The notes beneath the pieces were generated by a model. That model was not told where the DNA came from. It saw only the letters and a list, made by a program, of their open reading frames with translations, and made no database searches. 64,000 nucleotides of DNA, from NCBI GenBank assembly GCA_036227345.1, contig CP109468.1, forward strand, positions 5,208,001 to 5,272,000, read 5' to 3'. Each line of letters starts with the position of its first letter. Positions within the stretch are counted from its first letter, which is position 1. The stretch is from Streptomyces sp. NBC_01463 (lineage in GTDB: Bacteria > Actinomycetota > Actinomycetes > Streptomycetales > Streptomycetaceae). This document shows positions 16,066 through 23,824 of this stretch, in pieces. A program made the position numbers and the translations under genes.

Positions 16066-16455
16066 GACGACGCGACGCTGCGCGATGTCGACCTGGTCCT
16101 GCTCGACGTCAAGTCCTGGGACCGTGCCACGTACCGCGAGGTCACCGGCTGGCCGTTGCAGCCCACCCTGGACTTCGCCCACCGCCTCGCCGGACTCGGC
16201 AAGGAGGTGCACGTCCGCTTCGTGCTGGTGCCCGGACTGACCGACGACCCGGCCAACGTCGACGGGGTCGCCGCCTTCGCCGCCTCCCTCGGCAATGTCT
16301 CGCGCGTCGACGTCCTGCCGTTCCGCAAGCTGGGCGAGGCGAAGTGGCAGGCACTGGGCAAGCCGTTCACCCTGCACGACACCCCGTCGCGCACCCCCGG
16401 GCAGGTGGCCGCCGCCCGGGAGGTCTTCACCGCGCACGGACTGCACGCGGTGTGA
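16066..16455 (+). pseudogene. pflA: Truncated pyruvate formate-lyase activating enzyme (C-terminal remnant)
   Basis: The open frame from about 16066 to the TGA at 16453 encodes a segment matching the C-terminal half of PflA-type radical SAM activases: DVDLVLLDVKSWD, HVRFVLVPGLTDDPANVDG, DVLPFRKLGEAKW and a final PGQVAAAREVFTAHGL. The N-terminal half, including the CxxxCxxC cluster motif, is absent, and there is no start codon with a ribosome site in this frame. It is therefore a non-functional fragment. No pflB is nearby. It lies immediately before the five-gene redox operon, with a 12-bp repeat array directly after its stop. Confidence 0.8.
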
Positions 16456-16459
16456 GCCG

Positions 16460-16555
16460 TTCCTCCGGCCCTTCGCCCGGCCCTTCGCCCGGCCCTTCGT
16501 CCGGCCGTTCGCCCGGCCCTTCGTCCGGCCGTGCGTCCAGCCGTTCGCCCGGATG
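16460..16555. repeat. Degenerate 12-bp tandem repeat array
   Basis: About eight copies of a unit like CCCTTCGCCCGG, alternating with CCCTTCGTCCGG and CCGTTCGCCCGG, start four bases after the pflA remnant stop. It is non-coding by position and GC-rich. Confidence 0.85.
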
Positions 16556-16579
16556 CCGCCGGGCCGCGACGCGCTCACC

Positions 16580-16625
16580 CCGTAGGGCCATAAAACAGGA
16601 CTAATATCCCCATACGGCCCTACGG
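16580..16625. promoter_or_regulatory. Inverted repeat flanking the promoter of the Mo/Rieske operon
   Basis: CCGTAGGGCC (16580-16589) and GGCCCTACGG (16616-16625) are perfect inverted copies separated by 26 bp; the similarity continues inward for three more bases with one mismatch. Between them lies TAATAT (16602-16607), the best -10 box, with no -35-like sequence at the right spacing. This looks like paired regulator half-sites at an activator-dependent promoter. The first base of the operon's GTG start is 16633. Confidence 0.6.
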
Positions 16626-16632
16626 TGACGGG

Positions 16633-17784
16633 GTGACCGAGCCACCAGAAGCCTCCGCTTCAGCCGCGCAGTCCGACCCCGGTGCCAGCACCGGCTCCAC
16701 CGGCGCGGCCGTCGACCCGCCGCCCGCCGACGGGTCCGCGCGCGTCGGGGCCGCCGTCCCCCGGTCCGTCACCGCCCGCGCGACCGCTGCCGGCGTGATC
16801 GTCTCCCTCCTGCTGATCGTGGCCATCGTGCTGGGCAGCAGATTCCTGGAGAACTTCGACTCCGCACTCCTTCCGTACGCCGTGGCCACGGTCTTCCTCG
16901 CGTTCGGCGTCGCGTACCGCTACACGGTCTGGGTCTCCGCACCGGGCGCCCGCCGGTTGTTCAGGAAGGGCTGGGGGAGCCTCTTCTCGGCCGCCAACTT
17001 CCGCAAGGCCCCCACCGCCCTGCCGAAGATGATCGCCACCTATCTCGGCTTCCAGAAGTTCCTCGGCGCCCGCTCCCACGCCCGCTGGGCCGCCCACCAG
17101 CTGATCTTCTGGGGCTGCATCCTCGCGTCCCTGATCACCTTCCCGCTCACCTGGGGCTGGTTCACCTTCACCTCCGGCAGCGGCTCGGGTCCCGGCTACG
17201 AGATGCGCATCTGGGGCTTCAAGATCATCGGCTTCGACTCGCTGGACATCCTCGGCTGGCTGATGTTCCACGGCCTGGACATCGCCGCCGTCCTCGTCAT
17301 CCCGGGCGCCTCCTACTTCCTGTGGCGCCGGATGAAGGACCGCGGCGCGATCACCGGCCAGCGCTTCGGCTACGACCTGGTGCCGCTGATCGCGCTGATC
17401 GTCATCTCCGTGACCGGGCTCCTCCTGACCTTCTCGTCGATCTTCCTGCACGGCGGCGGATACGAGTTCCTGGCGATCCTCCACATGGTCTCGGTGGTCT
17501 TCACCCTCATCTACATCCCGTTCGGGAAGTTCTTCCACATCGTCCAGCGCCCGGCCGCCGTCGGCATGCAGCTGTTCAAGTACACCGGGCGGCAGGACCA
17601 GGAGGTCTTCAGCTGCCGCCGCTGCGAGGAACCCATCGACACCGCCCCGTACGTCGAGAACCTCCGCGGAACCATGCGCGACCTCAGCCTCGGCTTCGAC
17701 GAATGGGCCGAGTACTGCCCGCGCTGCAAGCGGGTGCTGCGCGGCAGCGCCTATCTCTCCCAGGTGAAGAAGGGCTTCAAGTGA
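16633..17784 (+). CDS. Cytochrome-b-like membrane subunit of a putative molybdo-oxidoreductase
   Basis: The 383-residue first gene of the operon has a disordered Pro/Ala N-terminus (about 50 residues) and about six membrane segments, the last around FLAILHMVSVVFTLIYIPFGKFFH. Histidines placed in or near helices (AAHQLIFWG, MFHGLDIA, LHMVSV, FFHIVQRP) resemble the haem-b ligands of NarI/DsrM-type quinol-oxidising subunits. A soluble C-terminus carries two CxxC pairs (CRRC ... CPRC), which could bind zinc or an iron-sulphur cluster. GTG 16633 follows a GGTGACGG sequence. Its TGA overlaps the GTG of the next gene, so translation is coupled. Annotation pipelines may call it an MFS protein, but no MFS motif is present. 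Confidence 0.7.
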   Translation: MTEPPEASASAAQSDPGASTGSTGAAVDPPPADGSARVGAAVPRSVTARATAAGVIVSLLLIVAIVLGSRFLENFDSALLPYAVATVFLAFGVAYRYTVWVSAPGARRLFRKGWGSLFSAANFRKAPTALPKMIATYLGFQKFLGARSHARWAAHQLIFWGCILASLITFPLTWGWFTFTSGSGSGPGYEMRIWGFKIIGFDSLDILGWLMFHGLDIAAVLVIPGASYFLWRRMKDRGAITGQRFGYDLVPLIALIVISVTGLLLTFSSIFLHGGGYEFLAILHMVSVVFTLIYIPFGKFFHIVQRPAAVGMQLFKYTGRQDQEVFSCRRCEEPIDTAPYVENLRGTMRDLSLGFDEWAEYCPRCKRVLRGSAYLSQVKKGFK

Positions 17785-20105
17785 CCGCGGATCCGCGAGC
17801 GGCCGACACCCGTGCGGTCGTCCCCCTCGACCCCTCCCTCGCCCCGCCTGGCACCCGCGCCTTCCGCGACGCCGGGGGCATCCCCGCCGACCAGTGGCAC
17901 GCCGACCAGAACGGGGAGACGCTCGTCCCCACCCACTGCTGCTTCTGCGGCGTCCAGTGCGGGATGTATCTGCGCGTCGACCGCGGCGGCAAGGTCTTCG
18001 GCGTCGAACCCCGCAACCACGACATCAACCGGATGCGCCTGTGCCCCAAGGGCATCAACGCCTACCAGCAGGTCAACCACCCCGACCGGCTCACCGCCCC
18101 GCTCATGCGCCGCTCCCGTGACGAGGAGTTCCGGGAGGTCTCCTGGGACGAGGCGCTCGACTTCACCGTCGCCGAGGTCAAGCGCATCCAGCAGACCTAC
18201 GGGAACGACGCCTTCGGGCTCCTCGGCGGGGCGAGCCTGTTCTCCGAGAAGACCTATCTGGTCGGCAAATTCGCCCGGGTCGCCCTCAAGTCCCGGCACG
18301 TCGACTACAACGGCCGGCTCTGCATGGTCAGCGCGGCGGGCGCCAACAAACTCGCCTTCGGCATCGACCGGGCCGGCAACCCCTTCTCCGACATCCTCCT
18401 CACCGACTGCCTGCTGATCGCCGGCTCCAACGTCGGCGAGTGCTTCCCCGTGATGACCCAGTACGTGTGGGGCGCCCGGGACCGCGGCGCCAGCCTGATC
18501 GTCATCGACCCGCGCGAGACCGCCATCGCCCGGACCGCCGACATCCATGTCGCCCTCAAGCCCGGCACCGACTCGGCGTTCTTCAACTCCGTCCTCCACG
18601 TGGTCATCGAGGAGGGCCTCACCGACGAGGCCTACCTCGCCGAACACGCCACCGGCTGGGCGGAGGTGAAGGCCAAGGCCGCCGAGTACCCGCCGGCCCG
18701 GGCCGCCGAGATCTGCGGGATCCCCGCCGAACAGGTCGTGCAGGTCGCCCGCACCTTCGCCCGCGCCCCCAAGGCCATGGCCTGGCACGCCCGCGGCATC
18801 GAGCACCACTCGCAGGGCGTCGAGAACTGCCTCACCGTGATCAACCTCTGCACCGCCACCGGACACATCGGCAAGCCCGGTGCCGGCTACGGAACCATCA
18901 CCGGCCAGGGCAACGGACAGGGCGGCCGCGAGCACGGCCAGAAGTCCGACCTGCTGCCCGGCGGCCGCTCGATCATGAACGAGGAGCACCGCCGGCAGAT
19001 CTGCGAGATCTGGGGCATCGAGGAGTCCGAACTCCCGCCCGCCGGAACCTCGATGATGGAAATGGTCTGGCAGATGCAGCGCCGCGAGATCCGCGGACTG
19101 ATCGGCATCTGCAACAACCCCTTCGTCTCCCTGCCCAACTACAAGGTGGTCAAGGAGGGATACGACGCCACGGAGTTCCACGCGCAATTCGACTTCTTTC
19201 TTTCCGAGACCGCTGCCAACGCCCACGTCGTCTTCCCCGTCACCACCTGGGCCGAGGACGAAGGGGTGATGGCCAACGCCGAAGCCCGGGTGGTCAAGCA
19301 CAACAAGGCCCAGGACCCGCCCCCCGGCGTCCGGACCGACACCTGGGTGATGTGCGAACTCGCCAAGCGGCTCGGCGCGGGCGACAAATTCGCCTTCGCC
19401 GACTCCCGCGAGGTCTTCGACGAGCTGCGGATCGCCTCCGCCGGCACCGTCAACGACTACTACGGCATCACCTACGAACGGCTGGAGGAGACCGGCGGCA
19501 TCGCCTGGCCCTGCCCCTCCACCGACCACCCCGGCACCCCCCGCCTCTTCGAGGACGGCCGGACCTACCACCCCGACGGCAAGATCCATATGCAGGTCGT
19601 CGACTGGCACCTGCCGATGGACCCGTACGACGACGACCACCCCATGTCCCTCACCACCGGTCGCACCGTCGCGCACTTCCTCTCCGGCAACCAGACCCGC
19701 CGTCTGGGCGCCCTCGTCGAACAGACCCCGCGTCCCTGGGCCGAGATCCACCCCTCCCACGGCTTCCGCAACGGCGAACCGGTCCGCGTCGTCACCCGAC
19801 GCGGCAGCGAGGTCTTCCCCGCCCTGGTCACCGAGGCGATCCGCCCCGACACCGTCTTCATCCCGTACCACTGGCCGGTCCCCACCGCGGCCAACGCGCT
19901 GACCATCGACGCCCTGGACCCGCGCTCCAAGATCCCCGAGTACAAGGTGTGCGCCTGCCGCATCGAGCACGCCGAGAGGATCGACGAGGTCCCCGCGCCC
20001 CCGGTCGCGCCCGGCCATGTCGCCTACCCGGAGACCCAGGTCTCCCGCACCGACCCGCTGCCCCCCACGTCCCCGCAGGGCCGTGGCACCTCGGAGAGGA
20101 GCTGA
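17781..20105 (+). CDS. Molybdopterin oxidoreductase catalytic subunit (NarB/FdhA-like)
   Basis: A 774-residue Mo-bisMGD enzyme of the DMSO-reductase superfamily. The N-terminal cluster motif CCFCGVQC ... RLCPKG gives the C-x2-C-x3-C-x(n)-C pattern for one [4Fe-4S] cluster. Further marks are GLLGGASLFSEKTYL, GSNVGECFPV, TGHIGKPGAGYGTITGQGNGQG, NNPFVSLPN, the FFLSETAANAHVVFP block and a C-terminal MopB-type domain (SLTTGRTVAHFLSGNQTRR). There is no twin-arginine signal, so it should act in the cytoplasm, as assimilatory nitrate reductases do. The GTG overlaps the preceding stop by 4 nt. The nitrate-reductase-like class is a guess; formate or another substrate is possible. Confidence 0.85.
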   Translation: MTADPRAADTRAVVPLDPSLAPPGTRAFRDAGGIPADQWHADQNGETLVPTHCCFCGVQCGMYLRVDRGGKVFGVEPRNHDINRMRLCPKGINAYQQVNHPDRLTAPLMRRSRDEEFREVSWDEALDFTVAEVKRIQQTYGNDAFGLLGGASLFSEKTYLVGKFARVALKSRHVDYNGRLCMVSAAGANKLAFGIDRAGNPFSDILLTDCLLIAGSNVGECFPVMTQYVWGARDRGASLIVIDPRETAIARTADIHVALKPGTDSAFFNSVLHVVIEEGLTDEAYLAEHATGWAEVKAKAAEYPPARAAEICGIPAEQVVQVARTFARAPKAMAWHARGIEHHSQGVENCLTVINLCTATGHIGKPGAGYGTITGQGNGQGGREHGQKSDLLPGGRSIMNEEHRRQICEIWGIEESELPPAGTSMMEMVWQMQRREIRGLIGICNNPFVSLPNYKVVKEGYDATEFHAQFDFFLSETAANAHVVFPVTTWAEDEGVMANAEARVVKHNKAQDPPPGVRTDTWVMCELAKRLGAGDKFAFADSREVFDELRIASAGTVNDYYGITYERLEETGGIAWPCPSTDHPGTPRLFEDGRTYHPDGKIHMQVVDWHLPMDPYDDDHPMSLTTGRTVAHFLSGNQTRRLGALVEQTPRPWAEIHPSHGFRNGEPVRVVTRRGSEVFPALVTEAIRPDTVFIPYHWPVPTAANALTIDALDPRSKIPEYKVCACRIEHAERIDEVPAPPVAPGHVAYPETQVSRTDPLPPTSPQGRGTSERS

Positions 20106-20112
20106 TGCCCGC

Positions 20113-20715
20113 ATGATGGGCAGAACGATCTTTATCGACCCGGGGCGCTGCATCGGCTGCCAGGCCTGTGTCTCCGCCTGCCGCGAATGCGACTCGCACC
20201 GGGGCAAGTCGATGATCCACCTCGACTACACCGACGAGGGCCAGTCCGTCGCCTCCCTTCCCACGGTCTGCATGCACTGCGAGGACCCCGTCGCACCCTG
20301 TGCCGAGGTCTGTCCCGCCGACGCGATCCTGGTGACCGCGGACGGCGTGGTGCAGCAGGCCGACACCACCCGCTGCATCGGCTGCGCCAACTGCGTCAAC
20401 GCCTGCCCCTTCGGCGTCCCGAAGATCGACCTCCAGGCGAAGCTGCAGATGAAGTGCAACCTCTGCTACGACCGCACCGCCTACGGCCTCGCCCCCATGT
20501 GCGCCACCGTCTGCCCGACCGGGGCGCTGTTCTACGGAACCGTCGAGGAGCTCCAGGCGGAGCGCCCCGGAGTCCAGGTCGCCGACACCTTCGTCTTCGG
20601 CGAGACCGAGGTCCGCACCGGCGTCGCCATGGTCGTCCCCGCCGACCGCGTCCAGTGGCCGGTGCCCGGCGGGCTGCCCGTCGTGGAGATCAACGGGAAG
20701 GACGTCCGCCGATGA
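20113..20715 (+). CDS. Four-cluster [4Fe-4S] ferredoxin-type electron-transfer subunit
   Basis: A 200-residue protein of the NrfC/DmsB/FdhB type. It has four cysteine groups: CIGCQACVSACREC, CMHCEDPVAPCAEVCP, CIGCANCVNACP and CNLCYDRTAYGLAPMCATVCP, enough for four cubane clusters forming an electron wire between a membrane subunit and a molybdenum subunit. No signal peptide or membrane helix. Starts at tandem ATG ATG (20113/20116), with GAGAGGAG about 12 nt upstream. The gap to the previous gene is 7 bp and the next ATG overlaps its stop, so it is clearly part of the operon. Confidence 0.88.
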   Translation: MMGRTIFIDPGRCIGCQACVSACRECDSHRGKSMIHLDYTDEGQSVASLPTVCMHCEDPVAPCAEVCPADAILVTADGVVQQADTTRCIGCANCVNACPFGVPKIDLQAKLQMKCNLCYDRTAYGLAPMCATVCPTGALFYGTVEELQAERPGVQVADTFVFGETEVRTGVAMVVPADRVQWPVPGGLPVVEINGKDVRR

Positions 20716-21425
20716 CCGTCACCGAACAGCCGTCCCCCGGGGACCCGGGACAGCCACCCTCCGGGGACCCGCGCGAGGCCCTCCACGACCGGATCGCCGC
20801 GGACTCCCTCACCACCCGCCGCGACTACCTCCGGATCGTCGCCACCGTCTCCGGCGGCCTCGCCGTCGGCGGACTCGGCGTCGCGGCCGGCATGCTTCCG
20901 CGCCACGGGGACCCGGAGGACGACAAGGCGCCCGCACCGAAGAGGGTCAGCTCCCAGCTCCTGCCCGGCGAGTCGATCGCCTTCAGCTACCCGGAGGAGG
21001 AGGACAAGGCGGTCGCCGTCCGGCTCGACGACGGCACCCTCGTCGGCTACTCGGCGATCTGCACCCACCTGGCCTGTGCCGTCCTCTGGCGGAAGGACCG
21101 GGGCTCCGAGGGCGAGCTGTACTGCCCCTGCCACGAGGGTGTCTTCGACGCCCGCACCGGCGAGGTCACCGCCGGACCGCCGCCCCGCGGCCTGCCGAAG
21201 GTGGTCCTCACCGAGCAGACGGACGGCAGCGTCTGGGCGGTCGGCACCACCCGTTCCGGCGAGAGCGTCGAACACGGGTTGTGCCGCCAGCTCGGCGACG
21301 ACCGCCCGGACCTCGCCGCCAGGATCGGCTGCCCCGGAGTCCGCGGCGGAGCCGAGGCCCCCGAGGCCGCCGGCACCTCCCGTACCCGGGCCAACGAGCC
21401 CGAGACCTCCGGCAGGCGGACATGA
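20712..21425 (+). CDS. Rieske [2Fe-2S] protein with twin-arginine-like N-terminus
   Basis: A 237-residue protein. After about 35 hydrophilic residues comes TTRRDYLR followed by a hydrophobic stretch (IVATVSGGLAVGGLGVAAG), a twin-arginine-like signal or anchor. The Rieske signature is CTHLAC ... YCPCHEGVFD (about residues 120-145), giving two Cys and two His ligands and the extra disulphide-type cysteines (C-T-H-L-A-C, C-P-C-H). The C-terminal tail of about 60 residues is Ala/Glu-rich. Its ATG overlaps the ferredoxin gene's TGA. The predicted export of this subunit contrasts with the cytoplasmic Mo subunit. Confidence 0.85.
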   Translation: MTVTEQPSPGDPGQPPSGDPREALHDRIAADSLTTRRDYLRIVATVSGGLAVGGLGVAAGMLPRHGDPEDDKAPAPKRVSSQLLPGESIAFSYPEEEDKAVAVRLDDGTLVGYSAICTHLACAVLWRKDRGSEGELYCPCHEGVFDARTGEVTAGPPPRGLPKVVLTEQTDGSVWAVGTTRSGESVEHGLCRQLGDDRPDLAARIGCPGVRGGAEAPEAAGTSRTRANEPETSGRRT

Positions 21426-21799
21426 GCGACGCCCAGCAGCCCACCGGCCCGCACTACCCGGAGTACCACCCGGGCAGCGCACGGCCCGAACTCAACCGGC
21501 CCGTCCACGAGCGCTACCCGCAGATCAGGTCCACCAGCGGCTACGGCGACCCCCGTGTCCGTCACACCGGACCGGGACCGGGAGCCGGGACCGACCAGGA
21601 ACCCGAGCGGTCCTCGAAGCTCACGGCACGGCTGGTCCTGGCCATGACCGTCGTGATCGGGCAGCTCTGGGGGCTCACGGTCGTCATCGACGCATGGATG
21701 GAGGGCCACTCCGGCACCGCCTGGTGGGGGGCCGGCTTCCTCTGCCTGTCGTTCCTCGTCGTCCTCGGACTCTGGTGGCTCGACCCGAAGGACCGCTGA
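21422..21799 (+). CDS. Small two-helix membrane protein of the redox operon
   Basis: A 125-residue protein that I do not recognise. Residues 1-65 are hydrophilic and rich in Pro, Gly and Arg. Two membrane helices follow: LVLAMTVVIGQLWGLTVVI and WWGAGFLCLSFLVVLGLWWL, with a short acidic loop and a charged DPKDR end. ATG 21422 overlaps the Rieske TGA by 4 nt. By position it is the last subunit or an assembly factor of the oxidoreductase, perhaps anchoring the Rieske or cytochrome subunit. No metal-binding residues stand out. Confidence 0.8.
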   Translation: MSDAQQPTGPHYPEYHPGSARPELNRPVHERYPQIRSTSGYGDPRVRHTGPGPGAGTDQEPERSSKLTARLVLAMTVVIGQLWGLTVVIDAWMEGHSGTAWWGAGFLCLSFLVVLGLWWLDPKDR

Positions 21800-21856
21800 G
21801 CGGGGCCGCGCTCCGGGGCGCCCCCGGTCTCCCCGGAGCAGCCGTACCCTGGAGCT

Positions 21857-22069
21857 ATGAGTACCGCCCCCGCCTCCGGCCCGCGTGACGCGAAGCCGAA
21901 CCCGCCGGACCGGCCCGAGCAGCCCAAGCCGGCACTGATCTTCGACGATCCGCTGGACCGGCAGTCCGCGGACGACACGGACCGGGGATGGGGAGAGCGG
22001 GCCCCGTCCGGCGGCAGCGCCGCCGACCTGGCCCGGTTCCTCGACGAGAAGCCCCCGCACCACATCTGA
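21857..22069 (+). CDS. Short conserved Streptomyces protein of unknown function
   Basis: A 70-residue hydrophilic protein starting at ATG 21857 with TGGAG 4-5 nt upstream. Composition is Pro/Asp/Arg-rich with a motif ALIFDDPLDR in the middle and AADLARFLDEKPPHHI at the end. No helix or domain could be assigned. GC content and codon use match the operon upstream. It marks the last normal gene before the low-GC island. Confidence 0.65.
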   Translation: MSTAPASGPRDAKPNPPDRPEQPKPALIFDDPLDRQSADDTDRGWGERAPSGGSAADLARFLDEKPPHHI

Positions 22070-22805
22070 GTTCTGGCACTGCGACGAGGCAGCACTCGCT
22101 GGATTGGGTGCGAACAGGTCATAGTACTCAAGGGCGAATGGTCACTGAACCTGTTGCCAAAAATCCGCGCGTCGTCGGTAGGACACACCATTACGCTGAG
22201 CGTGAGTTTCAGTTGCGAGAGTGGACCGTGGGTGCTGGTGCGATGCGCATGCTGGTAGTCGCTAACATGCCGCTGGAACCTCGGGTTCATCCTCGTCACA
22301 GGGTGCCACTCACGAAGTGCTGGCTGCTGGTCGGCGGGGGCTGCTCAGCGATTGCGCGTGGCGTCAACGAGGTTTGCGCGCCCCGCGGTTCTGGGATTGG
22401 CAGCCGTTGTGGACAGTCTTGGCAGGCGTGGTGAGGGGCGAACTCAAGCGGTCAACGCGCCATTGCTGTTCAAGTCGTCTGGTCACTGGTGCGCAGCAGA
22501 GCAATGGCCAACGTAGCTTCCGCGCCTCCGACGGCAAGCTACGCAGGAGGCAATTCAGTTCCCGTCTCATCGTCGACTGTCCCACCGCTACGAGCCTATC
22601 TGTCAATCGCCGAATCCACCTTGGAAACTTCAGTAATAAATCACTCTTTCGCTGAAGGTGCACTATGATGAGGGAGGTACGTGAGCAAGTTAGAGCTTCA
22701 ATGCAAAATGGCCCCTCCTGAGAAACGAGGAATCGCAGAGGTCGAATGATCCGTAGACTGCCACCAGATTTATCGTTCCGGTAACATGATAGGACCGCAT
22801 TTCAG
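22070..22805. other. Low-GC region without a convincing gene
   Basis: These 736 bp are much less GC-rich than the flanks and show no codon bias of the Streptomyces type in any frame. Open frames on both strands (for example 22141-22434 plus) lack ribosome sites and family resemblance. The only small candidate is a 22-codon frame at 22681-22749 (GTG start, AGGGAGG at 22671-22677 but only 3 nt away, one TTA codon). I read the region as decayed foreign DNA plus the promoter area of the lipoprotein gene. Confidence 0.6.
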
Positions 22806-23741
22806 GTGAACACCGAAATAGGTAAATTCCCACCGATTAAGCGGCGAATTAAATGGGCAGGGTCTTCCCTGGCTCTGTTCGTCGTGCTGGCGTCCTCTGC
22901 CTGTTCATCTGGAGAGCGTGCCCGCGGCGCTAGGGAGAGTGCATCTCCGCCGGAACCTGATGACGGAGGATATGCGTTTACTCTCCCTATTTCGCGATAC
23001 AGTTACTCTTCTGCTGAAGTGAGGTTGATGGAGGCAGCCAGGGGGAAGATCACTCAGGAATGCATGAAGTCTCTCGGGTTGCATTATGAAATTCCTGCAG
23101 AATCCACTAGCGAGTCGACTATTTCCGATCGACGATACGGGCTTTCAAGTTCCATTGAGGCCGCACGGTACGGATACCACCTACCAGCGCAACGGTTGAA
23201 GCAGAGGGAAAGTTATAGTCAAGAAATTGGGATGGCACTCACAGGGGAAGTTCAGAAAGGTGTCCATAGTTCCCCCGTTGGGGAAGTGAACGGAGCGAAA
23301 ATTCCGCAAGGTGGATGCCTGGGGGAGAGTGAACGCGAACTGCCATTTTCGTCTAGTGCTAGTCGTGGCGCCGAGATCGCACGAGCTGTCGATGTGTCTA
23401 GTTTTCAAGAATCAGAAAAATCGCATGAGGTACTGGGCTCTTTTAAATCGTGGTCGACGTGCATGAAGAACCGGGGTTATTTGTATACGTCTCCACTGAA
23501 GGCGCTGGAGGATAAGAGGTTCATGCGGAGCGAGCCTCACGAGCTAGAGGTCGCTACGGCTGTAGCGGATGTGGAATGCAAAAAGAAGGGTAATGTTCTA
23601 GCCACTTGGTTTTCAGTGGAGGTTAAGATCCAGGAAAGAATGATAAAAAATCATTTGAAGGAGCTCGGCGAATTGCATGACATGCATGTCATGCAAATTT
23701 CTCGAGCGAAGCACATATTGTCCCACGGGGAAACCCGGTAA
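22806..23741 (+). CDS. Putative lipoprotein of unknown function
   Basis: A 311-residue protein. The N-terminus (RRIKWAGSSLALFVVLASSAC) is a lipoprotein signal with Cys33 as the lipidation site, followed by a Ser/Glu/Pro-rich linker. The mature part has four further cysteines (in ITQECMKSLGL, QGGCLGE, WSTCMKNRGY and DVECKKKG) that could form two disulphides, plus a helical C-terminus. The WSTCMKNRGY and CMKSLGL motifs recur in small actinobacterial lipoproteins of unknown role (from memory). GC content and codon use are clearly lower than in the neighbours, with many A/T third positions, indicating acquisition by transfer. Start GTG 22806 has AGGA about 12 nt upstream, which is weak. Confidence 0.7.
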   Translation: MNTEIGKFPPIKRRIKWAGSSLALFVVLASSACSSGERARGARESASPPEPDDGGYAFTLPISRYSYSSAEVRLMEAARGKITQECMKSLGLHYEIPAESTSESTISDRRYGLSSSIEAARYGYHLPAQRLKQRESYSQEIGMALTGEVQKGVHSSPVGEVNGAKIPQGGCLGESERELPFSSSASRGAEIARAVDVSSFQESEKSHEVLGSFKSWSTCMKNRGYLYTSPLKALEDKRFMRSEPHELEVATAVADVECKKKGNVLATWFSVEVKIQERMIKNHLKELGELHDMHVMQISRAKHILSHGETR

Positions 23742-23772
23742 GCGTGTTGGTAAAATCTCTGCATAAAGCTAT

Positions 23773-23816
23773 AGAGGGGATGGGCGCTTCCTTTCACCGA
23801 AGCGCCCATCCCCTCT
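23773..23816. terminator. Bidirectional terminator hairpin in the island
   Basis: AGAGGGGATGGGCGCTTC (23773-23790) and GAAGCGCCCATCCCCTCT (23799-23816) form a perfect 18-bp stem with an 8-nt loop between two convergent island genes. Confidence 0.9.
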
Positions 23817-23824
23817 GCAGCGGA

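Noticed and set aside
17751..20207. 818-codon open frame on the minus strand
   Set aside because: It is the complement of the molybdopterin gene with Gly/Val-rich nonsense composition, typical of high-GC shadow frames.
22141..22434. 98-codon plus-strand frame in the low-GC region
   Set aside because: No ribosome site, no third-position bias and no recognisable motif.
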